From Niastella caeni (GTDB lineage Bacteria; Bacteroidota; Bacteroidia; Chitinophagales; Chitinophagaceae), in assembly GCF_004834005.1 (NCBI RefSeq), contig NZ_STFF01000011.1:1-64000 (forward strand): a stretch of 64,000 nucleotides of DNA, given 5' to 3'. Each line of letters begins with the position of its first letter. Position 1 is the stretch's first letter. Below the pieces are notes generated by a model. The model saw nothing but the letters and a program-made list of their open reading frames with translations. It did no database searches and was not told the origin of the DNA. The position numbers and the translations under genes were made by a program. This document shows, one piece after another, positions 34,652 to 42,729 of this stretch.

Positions 34652-35293
34652 ATGACTGCAAAAAGAAAAATACTCAGGGGGATAATTACTGTTTTGGCGA
34701 TTGTAGCTGTATCTATAAGTACGGCACAGGCCCAAACTACTCCTGATTCTATTCCCTTACCGCAGTTAGGTCCCAACGATACTATCCCGGTGCCAGCCAT
34801 GATCCACGGAAATGAATATGTGCCGGCACAAACGCTCGAATGGACTTGGGTACAGGTTCCCTATCCCAAGCATTTATTGAAGAAAAGACAGGAGTGGACG
34901 CGTTTGCGCAATGCCGTTTATGTCACCTATCCGTACGCCCGCCGTGCCGGAGCTATTATGAACGACATTAACGCGCACATTGCCAAAATGAATGATAAGG
35001 ATAAAAAGAAATATATTCATTCCCGCGAAAAGGAGCTGAAGAAACAGTTTGCCGAACCGTTGAGCGAATTGTCGATCTACCAGGGAAAGGTATTAATGAA
35101 GCTGATCAACCGGCAAACCGGTAATAACTGCTATACCATCATCAAGGAATATAAAGGTGGATTTACCGCCCGGGCATGGCAAACCGTGGCCTTTGTCTTC
35201 GGCAGCAACCTGAAACAGCCATATAATCCCAATGGCGACGAACGCGAAATTGAAATGATTGTGCAGGAGGTGGAAAGAATGCAGCGTTTGTAA
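34652..35293 (+). CDS. DUF4294 domain protein, exported
   Basis: 213 residues from ATG 34652; the frame is open to 34604, but the signal peptide (ILRGIITVLAIVAVSISTAQA) fits the later ATG. The mature part contains the DUF4294 core: LRNAVYVTYPYARRAG, IMNDINAHIAKMNDKDKKKYI, LSIYQGKVLMKLINRQTGNN and ARAWQTVAFVFGSNLKQPYNP. The family is restricted mainly to Bacteroidota and has no known function. Predicted periplasmic. Single gene, with a quasi-palindromic word-repeat element starting at its stop codon. Confidence 0.8.
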   Translation: MTAKRKILRGIITVLAIVAVSISTAQAQTTPDSIPLPQLGPNDTIPVPAMIHGNEYVPAQTLEWTWVQVPYPKHLLKKRQEWTRLRNAVYVTYPYARRAGAIMNDINAHIAKMNDKDKKKYIHSREKELKKQFAEPLSELSIYQGKVLMKLINRQTGNNCYTIIKEYKGGFTARAWQTVAFVFGSNLKQPYNPNGDEREIEMIVQEVERMQRL

Positions 35294-35392
35294 GTTTTAA
35301 GTTTTTAGTTTTAAGTTTTAAGTTGTTTTACTCCGGAGCTTATATTATATATAAGCCTCGCTAACTTTTAAACTAACTAAAAACTAAGAACT
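35290..35392. repeat. Word-repeat quasi-palindrome, word agttttaagtttttag
   Basis: Left arm 35292-35323 and right arm 35362-35391 (cttttaaactaactaaaaac) are reverse complements. The centre has aagcctcgctaac (35351). It separates two convergent genes and overlaps the last codons of the minus-strand one. Confidence 0.65.
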
Positions 35393-35872
35393 CATTTTCT
35401 TAATAATCCCCGTAGTTGAAAATCCTTCCACAATTGGATTGATAATAACTTTCCCGCCCGCTGCCATTACTTCTTTGGCGCCAACAATTTGCTCAAGCGT
35501 ATAATCACCGCCTTTAACCAGCACATCGGGTTGCAGGGTTGTAATGAGGTTCAACGGCGTGTCTTCTTCAAAAATAACCACCATATCAACCATGAGCAGG
35601 GATGCCAACACGAGGGCTCTTGATTGTTCATCATTTACCGGCCGGCTGTCGCCTTTCAATCGTTTTGTGCTGGCGTCGGAATTCAACCCCACTACCAAAA
35701 AATCTGCTTCAGCGGCGGTTTGAGACAATGAAAAGATATGACCACGGTGTAGTATATCAAATACCCCATTGGTGAATGCAACCGTTTTACCAGTTACGCG
35801 CCATTGTCCTATTTTATGCACTGCTTCATTCAACGTGCATATTCTGGTAGTAATGATATCAGCTTTTCTCAT
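35384..35872 (-). CDS. rfaE2: D-glycero-beta-D-manno-heptose 1-phosphate adenylyltransferase
   Basis: 162 residues, nucleotidyltransferase fold. The ATP-binding signature FTNGVFDILHRGHIFSL (HxGH type) lies near residue 30, with VVGLNSDASTKRLKG and VLVKGGDYTLEQIVGA further on. This is the stand-alone second domain of HldE, which activates heptose phosphate with ATP for lipopolysaccharide inner core synthesis. It overlaps the end of the flippase-like gene upstream by 14 bp, so translation is coupled. The partner kinase is not in the window. Confidence 0.88.
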   Translation of the reverse strand: MRKADIITTRICTLNEAVHKIGQWRVTGKTVAFTNGVFDILHRGHIFSLSQTAAEADFLVVGLNSDASTKRLKGDSRPVNDEQSRALVLASLLMVDMVVIFEEDTPLNLITTLQPDVLVKGGDYTLEQIVGAKEVMAAGGKVIINPIVEGFSTTGIIKKMSS

Positions 35873-36881
35873 TAACTGGTGTTCTTTTATTTAAATAGGG
35901 TAATAAGCTCAATGCGATGAAACCGCTGATCAGGGAGAAAAAGAATTGTACCGACCACATGAGCTGACCAAAAGCGAACCCCATGGTATCGGCTAATCCA
36001 TATACATGCAGGGTGTTCTTCACAAACAATGGGTACACGCCCAGTCCGCCGCCGGGCGCCGGTACGATCATCGCCAGGCTACCCATGGTTAATACCGATA
36101 AGGCATGCGGAATGCTATAGGCCGCTGTTTCCCGCATGGCCCAGAACCCGATCTGTACGCTCAACAGGTACATGGCCCAGATAAAAATGGTATGAAAAAT
36201 AAACCAGCCTTTGTTTTTGAGGTAACGTACGCTGGTTATACCATGCCATACGCCTTCAAAAATGGTCTTTATCTTTTGAATGAACCGCAGGTGTTTAAAC
36301 TTTTTGAATACAATTATAACAGCGGTAACAGCGATCAAAAGAATGGCCAACAGAATAATGATCCTGGTGCCGGAAAAGGCGCCGGTCTTGGATTTAAGAA
36401 TGTCGTTCAATGCCTGGTTAATATAACCACCGATCAAATCGGCCTGGGTAAGCAGGGTTATAATTATAACAAGCGCCAGGCAAAGCACATCGAAAGCGCG
36501 TTCGGCTACGATGGTGCCAACGAGTTTATCGGCAGGAACCTTTTCATAACGGGCCAGTATAGTACATTTTAAAACTTCACCCAACCGGGGTACGGCCAGG
36601 TTGGCCATGTAACCGATGAGAACGGCCATATACGTATTAGAGATCCTGGGTTTATAACCCATGGGCTCCATTAAGATCTTCCAGCGCAAGGCCCTGCTGT
36701 AATGGCTCAGTAACAAAGTGATCATTACCGGAATGATCAACAGGTAGTTTGCATTGCGAAAAGCATTTTTGATGTCTACCCAGCCTTGATCAGAAATGTC
36801 TTTTACCGACCACCATATTAAAAAAACACTGAGCCCCAGAAAAAGGAGATACTGAAATATGCTCAGAATTTTTTTATTCAT
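35859..36881 (-). CDS. Lysylphosphatidylglycerol synthetase TM-region/flippase-like protein
   Basis: 340 residues with eight or more membrane helices and no C-terminal aminoacyl-transferase domain. It matches the UPF0104/LPG_synthase_TM family: LLSHYSRALRWKILMEPMGY, GYMANLAVPRLGEVLKCTIL, ERAFDVLCLALVI and VPAPGGGLGVYPLFV. Such stand-alone proteins may move lipids across the inner membrane. Coupling to the heptose adenylyltransferase gene suggests a cell-envelope glycolipid role, which is inference. A -7 box TAACTTTG lies 20 bp before the ATG. Confidence 0.85.
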   Translation of the reverse strand: MNKKILSIFQYLLFLGLSVFLIWWSVKDISDQGWVDIKNAFRNANYLLIIPVMITLLLSHYSRALRWKILMEPMGYKPRISNTYMAVLIGYMANLAVPRLGEVLKCTILARYEKVPADKLVGTIVAERAFDVLCLALVIIITLLTQADLIGGYINQALNDILKSKTGAFSGTRIIILLAILLIAVTAVIIVFKKFKHLRFIQKIKTIFEGVWHGITSVRYLKNKGWFIFHTIFIWAMYLLSVQIGFWAMRETAAYSIPHALSVLTMGSLAMIVPAPGGGLGVYPLFVKNTLHVYGLADTMGFAFGQLMWSVQFFFSLISGFIALSLLPYLNKRTPVNEKS

Positions 36882-36900
36882 ACGGGGTGTGGTTGTTTAG

Positions 36901-36908
36901 CAAAGTTA
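36901..36908 (-). promoter_or_regulatory. -7 box TAACTTTG of flippase-like/rfaE2 operon
   Basis: Reverse complement caaagtta; TAnnTTTG match 20 bp before the start codon. It is embedded in the edge of a gttacagg word-repeat arm. Confidence 0.5.
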
Positions 36909-36983
36909 CAGGTTTGGAAGCACAAGGTTTCAGGTTTCAAGTTACAAGGACTACCTGTAACCTGTAACTTGAAACCGGTAACA
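36904..36983. repeat. Word-repeat quasi-palindrome, word gtttcaagttacaag
   Basis: Left arm 36904-36949 and right arm 36953-36983 (cctgtaacctgtaacttgaa) pair with almost no loop. It separates the flippase operon promoter from the 3' end of panD. Confidence 0.65.
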
Positions 36984-37009
36984 TAATGTTTATATAATAA
37001 GAGAAATTA

Positions 37010-37354
37010 TTATAATTTATTTCCAGTCTGCGGAAATACTACAGCAGGTTTGAATGATTTTGCTTTTTCAAAATCGATCGTAGCGTAGGAAATAACGATC
37101 ACAATATCGCCTACGGCGCCCTGGCGGGCAGCAGGACCATTTAAACAGCATACGCCTGAACCGCGTTTTCCTTTTATAAGGTACGTTTCTATGCGGGTGC
37201 CATTATTTACATTCACGATCTGTACTTTTTCGTATTCGATCATGTTGGCGGCATCCATCAGGTCTTCATCGAGCGTTAAACTACCCACGTAATTCAGGTT
37301 GGCTTCCGTAATTGTTACGCGGTGTATTTTAGATTTCAGTATTTCTATCTCCAT
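37010..37354 (-). CDS. panD: Aspartate 1-decarboxylase
   Basis: 114 residues from ATG 37354. The frame is open to 37393, but a -7-like box (TATCTTTA, 37396-37403) would start the mRNA at about 37390, below that codon. It makes beta-alanine for pantothenate from aspartate. The proenzyme self-cleaves at Gly24-Ser25 in NYVGSLTLDE to form the pyruvoyl group, and this site is intact. Other family motifs are KIHRVTITEANL, GTRIETYLIKG and LNGPAARQGAVGD. panC lies upstream on the same strand, 166 bp away. Confidence 0.95.
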   Translation of the reverse strand: MEIEILKSKIHRVTITEANLNYVGSLTLDEDLMDAANMIEYEKVQIVNVNNGTRIETYLIKGKRGSGVCCLNGPAARQGAVGDIVIVISYATIDFEKAKSFKPAVVFPQTGNKL

Positions 37355-37409
37355 GTTATGTTCTTGTTGTTCGAATTTATAAAACGGGCGCAAGCTAAAG
37401 ATAATTGTT

Positions 37410-37528
37410 GAATTGTTTGATGGTTTGATTGCCAGGCCTCCGAATGCCGGAATATTTTATTTAGTCGTAAATTCTGATGATCAGGAACCCCAGCCATCAG
37501 GCAATCGAACCATCAAGCCATCAAACCA
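37410..37528. repeat. Word-repeat quasi-palindrome, word gatggtttgattgcc
   Basis: Left arm 37415-37432 and right arm 37496-37527 (ggcaatcgaaccatcaagcc) are reverse complements around a 60-nt centre. It lies between panC and panD and reaches the last codons of panC. Confidence 0.65.
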
Positions 37529-38375
37529 ACATATTATCAATTAAACGCACATCATGTAAGAAGGCGGCAATCAATGCCACACGCGGTCCCTGGTAAATGG
37601 TGGCCATGGTGGCCGTGGCAGGTTGAAGCGTGTTGGCATCGGCCAACTCCACATAATCGATCCTGAACCCGGCATCGGTCAATAATTTCTCTGCTTTTTC
37701 TTTAATAACAGGCCAGAATACGCCCTGGTTGCATTCCTGTTTAATAAGCGTCAGACATTTATAAATAGTAGTGGCTTTTTGCCGGTCTTCGGGCGAAAGG
37801 CGCAGGTTGCGGCTGCTCATGGCCAGGCCATCGGGTTCGCGCAGGGTAGGGCAGGTAATTAACCCGGTGGGCGATTGCATCAATTGCAGCAGCCGGCTTA
37901 CCACCATACATTGCTGGTAATCTTTCTGGCCCATAAATAATTTATGCGCCTGAACCATCGTCAGTAGCCGGTTCATCACCTGGCAAACACCCTGAAAATG
38001 GCCGGGGCGGTATTTGCCTTCAAGCAAAGTTTCAAGATAACCCAGGTCGTATTTTTCCAGGTTGTTGGTGCCGTTGGGATACATTTCGGCTATGGAAGGC
38101 AGGAACAGCACATCGCAGCCGGCCGCTTCAAGGCGCACAATATCCTGCTCGATGGTATTTGGGTATAACTGGTAATCACTGGCATTATTAAACTGGGTGG
38201 GGTTTACAAAAATACTGCAAACCGTTATGGATGTTTCTTTTTTCGAACGTTCAATAAGGGCAATATGGCCGTTGTGCAGGGCGCCCATGGTGGGTACAAA
38301 GCCTACCTGTTTGTCTGCGGCTTTTTGCTGTTGAATATACCGTGCAAGCGGTTCGGCATATTTAAATATGATCAT
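37521..38375 (-). CDS. panC: Pantoate--beta-alanine ligase (pantothenate synthetase)
   Basis: 284 residues. ATP-dependent joining of pantoate and beta-alanine, the last step of vitamin B5 synthesis. Signature motifs are GFVPTMGALHNGHIAL (HxGH-type nucleotide site), SIFVNPTQFN, KYRPGHFQGVCQVMNRL, FMGQKDYQQC, TLREPDGLAMSSRN (a KMSKS-like loop) and DYVELADANTLQP. Length and order are normal. The substrate supplier panD is immediately downstream on the same strand, and a GlgA-like gene diverges upstream. Confidence 0.95.
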   Translation of the reverse strand: MIIFKYAEPLARYIQQQKAADKQVGFVPTMGALHNGHIALIERSKKETSITVCSIFVNPTQFNNASDYQLYPNTIEQDIVRLEAAGCDVLFLPSIAEMYPNGTNNLEKYDLGYLETLLEGKYRPGHFQGVCQVMNRLLTMVQAHKLFMGQKDYQQCMVVSRLLQLMQSPTGLITCPTLREPDGLAMSSRNLRLSPEDRQKATTIYKCLTLIKQECNQGVFWPVIKEKAEKLLTDAGFRIDYVELADANTLQPATATMATIYQGPRVALIAAFLHDVRLIDNMLV

Positions 38376-38477
38376 TTAACGAAATTTTAAGTTTTATTGG
38401 CGCGCTGTTGTTGTTTCTATGGGAACCGGTTCATTATTTATTCTATTTGCAGGGATTCCCGGCGAGGTTCTGGAATA

Positions 38478-38508
38478 CAGAACTGAGAACCCAGAACTTA
38501 GAACTAAT
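38478..38508. repeat. Word-repeat arm, word agaactgagaaccc
   Basis: Three variants of agaact/agaac in a row (38479-38504) between the divergent panC and GlgA-like genes. The preceding cggcgaggttctgg (38460) resembles the core of other elements. Confidence 0.45.
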
Positions 38509-38518
38509 AAAAAAACCT

Positions 38519-38526
38519 TAACTTTG
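38519..38526 (+). promoter_or_regulatory. -7 box TAACTTTG of GlgA-like gene
   Basis: Exact TAnnTTTG match 42 bp before the ATG. Confidence 0.55.
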
Positions 38527-38568
38527 CACCCTGATTTTTAAAAGTTAGCCCATCAACTATTATCTATA

Positions 38569-39381
38569 ATGCTGACAAAGAAAAGAATTTTATTTATTGC
38601 TAACGAAATGTCCCCCTACCTGGAATTAACGGAATTCTCCGAAACGGTAAACCGGTTGGCAATAAAGGCAAATGAAAATGGCTTTGAAGTACGTTGTATT
38701 ATGCCCAGGTTTGGGGTTATCAACGAAAGACGTCATCGCCTCCATGAAGTGGTTCGGTTGTCGGGCATTAATGTTTCGGTAGGTAATGATGATTATCCCT
38801 TACAAATTAAAGTAGCCTCTTTACCCAATGCGCGGTTGCAGGTTTACTTCCTGGATAATGAAGACCTTTTCAAGCGTAAATTCATTTTCAACGACGAAAA
38901 TGAAAAATGGTTCGACGATAACGACTTACGTACGGTGTTTTTCTGTAAAGGCGCCCTGGAAACGGTAAAGAAATTCGGCTGGCCGCCCGACATCATTCAT
39001 TGCAGCGGCTGGATGACCGGCTTAATTCCCCTGTATCAAAAGACTGCCTATAAAAAAGAGCCGGTGTTTTCGCATAGCAAAGTCATTTACACTATAGGCA
39101 ACAACACCCTGAAAGAAAAGCTGGGTGATGATTTTCTGAAAATTGCTTCTATCAGCTCTGTTGTAAAAGAAAAAGACCTGGAGCCTTTTAAAGAAGGCAC
39201 TACCACGGCCATGATGCGGGGTGGAGCTACCTACGCCGACGCCATTACCTTTGGCGCCGATAAGGTAGATAAAAAGCTGGTTGAAGAGTTCGGAAAAGTA
39301 AAAGGCAAGAAGGTGCTAACCTATAATGCCGAGTCTGACTTAACAGATTACCTGCAACTCTATCACGATTTAACCAAATAA
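38569..39381 (+). CDS. Glycogen/starch synthase N-terminal-domain-like protein
   Basis: 270 residues. It matches only the N-terminal half of GT5 glycogen synthases (RILFIANEMSPYLELTEFSE, RCIMPRFGVI, FFCKGALETVKKFGWPPDIIHCSGWMTGL). The nucleotide-sugar lysine motif KxGGL expected near residue 15 is replaced by ELTEF, and the whole C-terminal Rossmann domain is absent. Synthase activity is therefore unlikely. Such short forms next to panC recur in Bacteroidota, as far as I recall, so this is probably a retained protein with another job rather than a broken gene. It diverges from panC and has its own -7 box. Confidence 0.75.
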   Translation: MLTKKRILFIANEMSPYLELTEFSETVNRLAIKANENGFEVRCIMPRFGVINERRHRLHEVVRLSGINVSVGNDDYPLQIKVASLPNARLQVYFLDNEDLFKRKFIFNDENEKWFDDNDLRTVFFCKGALETVKKFGWPPDIIHCSGWMTGLIPLYQKTAYKKEPVFSHSKVIYTIGNNTLKEKLGDDFLKIASISSVVKEKDLEPFKEGTTTAMMRGGATYADAITFGADKVDKKLVEEFGKVKGKKVLTYNAESDLTDYLQLYHDLTK

Positions 39382-39403
39382 CAAGGTAGAAAGAACAGAA
39401 AAG

Positions 39404-39500
39404 CAATTTCTGATTTTAGAATTTCGAGATTTTGAGATTTGTTTATTATGCTAAACTCAAAAGAAATCTCCAAATCACTAAATCTCAAAATCAGAAATCT
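39404..39500. repeat. Word-repeat quasi-palindrome, word aaatctcaaaatc
   Basis: Left arm 39405-39440 (gattttagaatttcgagatt) and right arm 39464-39500 (aaatctcaaaatcagaaatc) are close reverse complements with a 23-nt loop. Positioned after the GlgA-like gene and before metK. Confidence 0.7.
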
Positions 39501-39551
39501 TATATATTTACCCATTAATATTCAATTCAATTCCTCAAACAAAAAAGTAGT

Positions 39552-40805
39552 ATGCCTTATTTATTTACTTCTGAGAGTGTTTCGGAAGGTCATCCTGATA
39601 AAATAGCTGACCAGATATCTGATGCCCTGATTGATAACTTCCTGGCATTTGACAGCCAATCGAAAGTAGCCTGCGAAACGCTGGTTACAACCGGTCAGGT
39701 GGTACTGGCAGGAGAAGTTAAATCAAAGGCATATCTCGATGTTCAGGAAATTGCCCGTGAGGTGATCCGCAAAATTGGTTACACCAAGGCCGAATATATG
39801 TTCGAAGCCAGCTCCTGCGGTGTGCTGTCAGCCATTCACGAACAGTCTGCAGATATCAACCAGGGTGTTGATAAAACAAAGAAAGAAGACCAGGGTGCCG
39901 GTGACCAGGGTATGATGTTTGGTTACGCTACCAACGAAACTGAAGATTACATGCCGCTGGCATTGGACATAGCCCATAAATTATTGATTGAGCTGGCTGC
40001 ACTGCGCCGCGAAGGAAAAAAGATCGAGTACCTGCGCCCTGATGCAAAAAGCCAGGTTACCCTCGAATACGATGATAACAACAAGCCTGTTCGTATCGAC
40101 GCTATCGTGGTAAGTACCCAGCACGATGATTTTGATACAGAAGCCAAAATGGCGAAGAAGATCAAAGAAGATGTGATCAACATCCTGATCCCCCGCGTTA
40201 AGGCCAAATATAAAAAATACGCTCACCTGTTCAATGATAAGATCAAGTATCACGTAAACCCCACTGGTAAATTCGTAATTGGTGGTCCGCACGGCGATAC
40301 CGGCTTAACCGGTCGTAAGATCATCGTAGATACCTATGGTGGAAAAGGCGCCCATGGTGGTGGTGCATTCAGCGGTAAAGATCCTTCAAAGGTTGACCGT
40401 TCTGCTGCTTATGCAACCCGTCATATTGCGAAAAACCTGGTAGCTTCCGGCTTGTGCGAAGAAGTACTGGTACAGGTTTCTTATGCAATTGGTGTTGCCC
40501 AGCCAATGGGATTGTACATTAACACGTATGGCACTGCCAAAGTAGAGCTGACCGATGGCGAAATTGCCAAGCGCGTAGCCCAGATCTTCGACATGCGTCC
40601 TTACTTTATTGAGCAACGCCTGAAACTGCGCAATCCTATTTACAGCGAAACTGCTGCTTACGGGCACATGGGCCGTCAGCCTGAAGTTGTTGAAAAAACA
40701 TTCACTGCCCCCGATGGTAAAACCGTTAAGAAAAAAGTAGAGCTGTTTACCTGGGAAAAGCTGGATTATGTGAGAAAGATCAAGCAGGCGTTTGGTATCA
40801 GATAA
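39552..40805 (+). CDS. metK: S-adenosylmethionine synthetase
   Basis: 417 residues. Makes S-adenosylmethionine from methionine and ATP. Signature sites are GHPDKIADQISDALID near the N-terminus, DQGMMFGYATNET (hexapeptide region), FVIGGPHGDTGLTGRKIIVD and GGGAFSGKDPSKVDRSAAY. The length is slightly above the 385-400 residues usual in proteobacteria, due to Bacteroidota-type insertions (YKKYAHLF, and the C-terminal TFTAPDGKTVKKKVELFTWEKL). No SAM riboswitch is evident in the 170-bp leader. A hairpin terminator follows. Confidence 0.97.
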   Translation: MPYLFTSESVSEGHPDKIADQISDALIDNFLAFDSQSKVACETLVTTGQVVLAGEVKSKAYLDVQEIAREVIRKIGYTKAEYMFEASSCGVLSAIHEQSADINQGVDKTKKEDQGAGDQGMMFGYATNETEDYMPLALDIAHKLLIELAALRREGKKIEYLRPDAKSQVTLEYDDNNKPVRIDAIVVSTQHDDFDTEAKMAKKIKEDVINILIPRVKAKYKKYAHLFNDKIKYHVNPTGKFVIGGPHGDTGLTGRKIIVDTYGGKGAHGGGAFSGKDPSKVDRSAAYATRHIAKNLVASGLCEEVLVQVSYAIGVAQPMGLYINTYGTAKVELTDGEIAKRVAQIFDMRPYFIEQRLKLRNPIYSETAAYGHMGRQPEVVEKTFTAPDGKTVKKKVELFTWEKLDYVRKIKQAFGIR

Positions 40806-40829
40806 TATTTGAACTCATATAAGTACATG

Positions 40830-40860
40830 AATGCCATTCCGTTCTGCGGGGTGGCATTTG
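40830..40860 (+). terminator. metK: Hairpin after metK
   Basis: aatgcca (40830-40836) pairs with tggcatt (40852-40858), followed by tgttta. The T-run is weak, so termination is likely but not certain. Confidence 0.5.
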
Positions 40861-40880
40861 TTTATATGGATTGTTTTTTT

Positions 40881-40888
40881 TATATTTG
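40881..40888 (+). promoter_or_regulatory. -7 box TATATTTG
   Basis: TAnnTTTG match 16 bp before the ATG of the 99-residue membrane protein. Confidence 0.5.
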
Positions 40889-40904
40889 TTGAAACCTTGA
40901 GTGA

Positions 40905-41204
40905 ATGGTAACAGCATCACAGGCAGTAAAAATGTACGAATTGTTGAACAAGCATTTCAAGAACAATGAAGATGCAAAAGCAATGGTAGCAAGCATTGAA
41001 GATATTGTTGATAATAAATTTAATTCTGAAAGGGACCGCCTTGCTACAAAGATGGATTTAGCCCTTGTAAAAGAAGATTTGAAAAATGATATAGCCAGGT
41101 TGGAAACCCGCCTGGAGCATGGTTTTAAAGATCAATTGAAATGGCTCATTGTACTAATGGTGGGTTTGTCTTCGTTAGCGATAGCCATACTTAAACTTAC
41201 ATAA
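40905..41204 (+). CDS. Small coiled-coil tail-anchored membrane protein
   Basis: 99 residues. An N-terminal helical part (ASQAVKMYELLNKHFKNNEDAK) is followed by a probable coiled coil of alternating charged residues (ERDRLATKMDLALVKEDLKNDIARLETRLEHGFKDQ, about residues 43-78) and a single C-terminal membrane helix (WLIVLMVGLSSLAIAIL). This resembles the DUF1640/CCDC90-like plan seen in small proteins that often travel with mobile or duplicated loci, but the family match is tentative. Function unknown. It is flanked by a -7 box and a strong terminator, so it is an independent transcript. Confidence 0.7.
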   Translation: MVTASQAVKMYELLNKHFKNNEDAKAMVASIEDIVDNKFNSERDRLATKMDLALVKEDLKNDIARLETRLEHGFKDQLKWLIVLMVGLSSLAIAILKLT

Positions 41205-41227
41205 TCATTTCGCAGAGATATATTATT

Positions 41228-41260
41228 CAGCCCCCCGATACATCGGGGGGCTGTTTTTTT
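41228..41260 (+). terminator. Strong intrinsic terminator
   Basis: cagccccccgat and atcggggggctg form a perfect 12-bp GC-rich stem (41228-41253), followed by seven T. It ends the 99-residue protein transcript. Confidence 0.9.
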
Positions 41261-41285
41261 GTAGCATAAGTTATATTTTCGGGCC

Positions 41286-41846
41286 ATGAACGAACAACAA
41301 AATCCCTGGAAGATTTTAAGTGAGAAGAAGGTTTACGAAAATCCCTGGATAAAGCTTACAGAGTTTGATGTAATCAACCCTTCAGGGGGAAAAGGCATTT
41401 ATGGAAAAGTGCATTTTAGGGGTATTGCCACCGGCGCCCTGCCCCTCGATGAGGAATTGAATACCTACCTGGTAGGCCAATACCGTTTTACCGTTGACCA
41501 GTATAGCTGGGAAATTCCCGAAGGTGGCGGCGCTTTTGGCGTTGACCCGGTAGAATCGGCCAAACGCGAATTGCTGGAAGAAACCGGGCTGGTAGCCGAA
41601 GAATGGACAAAGATCGTTGAGATGCATTTGAGCAATTCTGTCACTGATGAATATGCGGTTATTTACCTGGCGCGGAAACTGAGCCAGCATATGGCCAGTC
41701 CGGAAGAAACAGAACAATTGCAGGTAAAAAAAGTGCCGTTTGAAGAAGCATACCAGATGGTAGAACGCGGCGAGATCCTCGATTCTATGTCGGTAGCAGC
41801 TATTTTAAAAGTAAAATTAATGTTGGCAGATGGAAGGATATCATAA
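41286..41846 (+). CDS. Nudix hydrolase, ADP-sugar pyrophosphatase-like
   Basis: 186 residues. The Nudix box reads GGGAFGVDPVESAKRELLEETGL: the metal-binding REL-EE-G core is intact, while the first Glu of the consensus appears to be Val. The N-terminal strands (ENPWIKLTEFDVINPSG, YLVGQYRFTVDQYSWEIPEG) are typical of ADP-ribose and ADP-sugar pyrophosphatases, which clear nucleoside diphosphate derivatives. The stop overlaps the start of rlmB by 17 bp, so the two are translated as a coupled pair. The start ATG lies 33 bp after the preceding hairpin. Confidence 0.88.
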   Translation: MNEQQNPWKILSEKKVYENPWIKLTEFDVINPSGGKGIYGKVHFRGIATGALPLDEELNTYLVGQYRFTVDQYSWEIPEGGGAFGVDPVESAKRELLEETGLVAEEWTKIVEMHLSNSVTDEYAVIYLARKLSQHMASPEETEQLQVKKVPFEEAYQMVERGEILDSMSVAAILKVKLMLADGRIS

Positions 41847-42600
41847 GAAGAGACCCGGTATAAATAAATCGTCGCTCATCATCGGTCGCCAGCCTGTTAT
41901 TGAAGCCATTCAATCGGGCCGGCCAATTGACAAAATATTATTTCAACGCAATGTAAGCGGCGACTCTATCGGAACCATCAGGCAACTGGCTAAGGAGCAT
42001 AATATTCCAATTCAACAGGTGCCGCCCGAAAAATTACAATCCTTCACAAAAGCAAATCACCAGGGGTGTATAGCTATTGCCGGGCTGGTGCAGTACATGG
42101 ACCTGCAACAGGTGATCGACCATGTGCTGGGCAATGGGGAAACGCCGTTGTTTGTCATACTCGATGGCATAACCGATGTACGCAACATAGGGGCTATCGC
42201 CCGCACGGCGGTGTGTTGTGGTGCGCAAGCCATCATCATACCTGATAAAGGCGTTGGGGCATTGAATGAAGAAGCCATGAAATCGTCGGCGGGTGCGCTG
42301 GAAAAGATCAATATTTGCCGGGTGAACAGTTTAATGAAAGCGGTAGATACCCTGCACCTGAATGGCATAAAAGTGTATGCAACAGAAATGACGGCCGATA
42401 AATTCGTGCATGAAATTGATTATACCGAGCCCGGTTGCATTATTATGGGCAGCGAAGATCATGGGGTTTTTCCAGGCTTGTTGAAAATATGCGATGAAAA
42501 GATAAAGATCCCGATGGCAGGAAATTTTGAGTCGTTCAATGTTTCGGTTGCTACGGGGATCGTATTGTATGAAGCTATGAAGAAGAGAATGTCGATGTGA
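41830..42600 (+). CDS. rlmB: 23S rRNA 2'-O-ribose methyltransferase, RlmB/TrmH-like
   Basis: 256 residues. A short N-terminal L30e-like substrate domain (LIIGRQPVIEAIQSGRPIDKILFQRN) is followed by a SPOUT methyltransferase domain with knot motifs ILDGITDVRNIGAIARTA, SSAGALEKI, CIIMGSEDHGV and SFNVSVATGIVLYE. Enzymes of this group methylate G2251 in 23S rRNA. Exact target is inferred from overall layout. Overlap with the Nudix gene implies one operon. Confidence 0.85.
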   Translation: MEGYHKKRPGINKSSLIIGRQPVIEAIQSGRPIDKILFQRNVSGDSIGTIRQLAKEHNIPIQQVPPEKLQSFTKANHQGCIAIAGLVQYMDLQQVIDHVLGNGETPLFVILDGITDVRNIGAIARTAVCCGAQAIIIPDKGVGALNEEAMKSSAGALEKINICRVNSLMKAVDTLHLNGIKVYATEMTADKFVHEIDYTEPGCIIMGSEDHGVFPGLLKICDEKIKIPMAGNFESFNVSVATGIVLYEAMKKRMSM

Positions 42601-42726
42601 TAATGTAATAATTCGATAATGCGATAATGGAATACAATTGGGAAGACGATTAAAATTCAGGAATCTCGAATGAAAGAACCACAAACCACAAACCACAAAC
42701 CATAAACCATAAACCATAAACTGGTA
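42601..42726. repeat. Word-repeat arms, words cgataatg and aaaccac
   Basis: Left part 42601-42631 repeats gataatgtaataattcg. Right part 42673-42722 repeats accacaaaccacaaacc and accataaacc. The words do not match each other, so this looks like two half-elements. The centre (about 42645) holds gaatctcgaatg. Confidence 0.5.
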
Positions 42727-42729
42727 GTT

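Noticed and set aside
39404..39551. SAM riboswitch upstream of metK
   Set aside because: The only structure is the atctcaaaatc quasi-palindrome, which has copies elsewhere (10107); no SAM-I, SAM-II or SAM-III core is visible.
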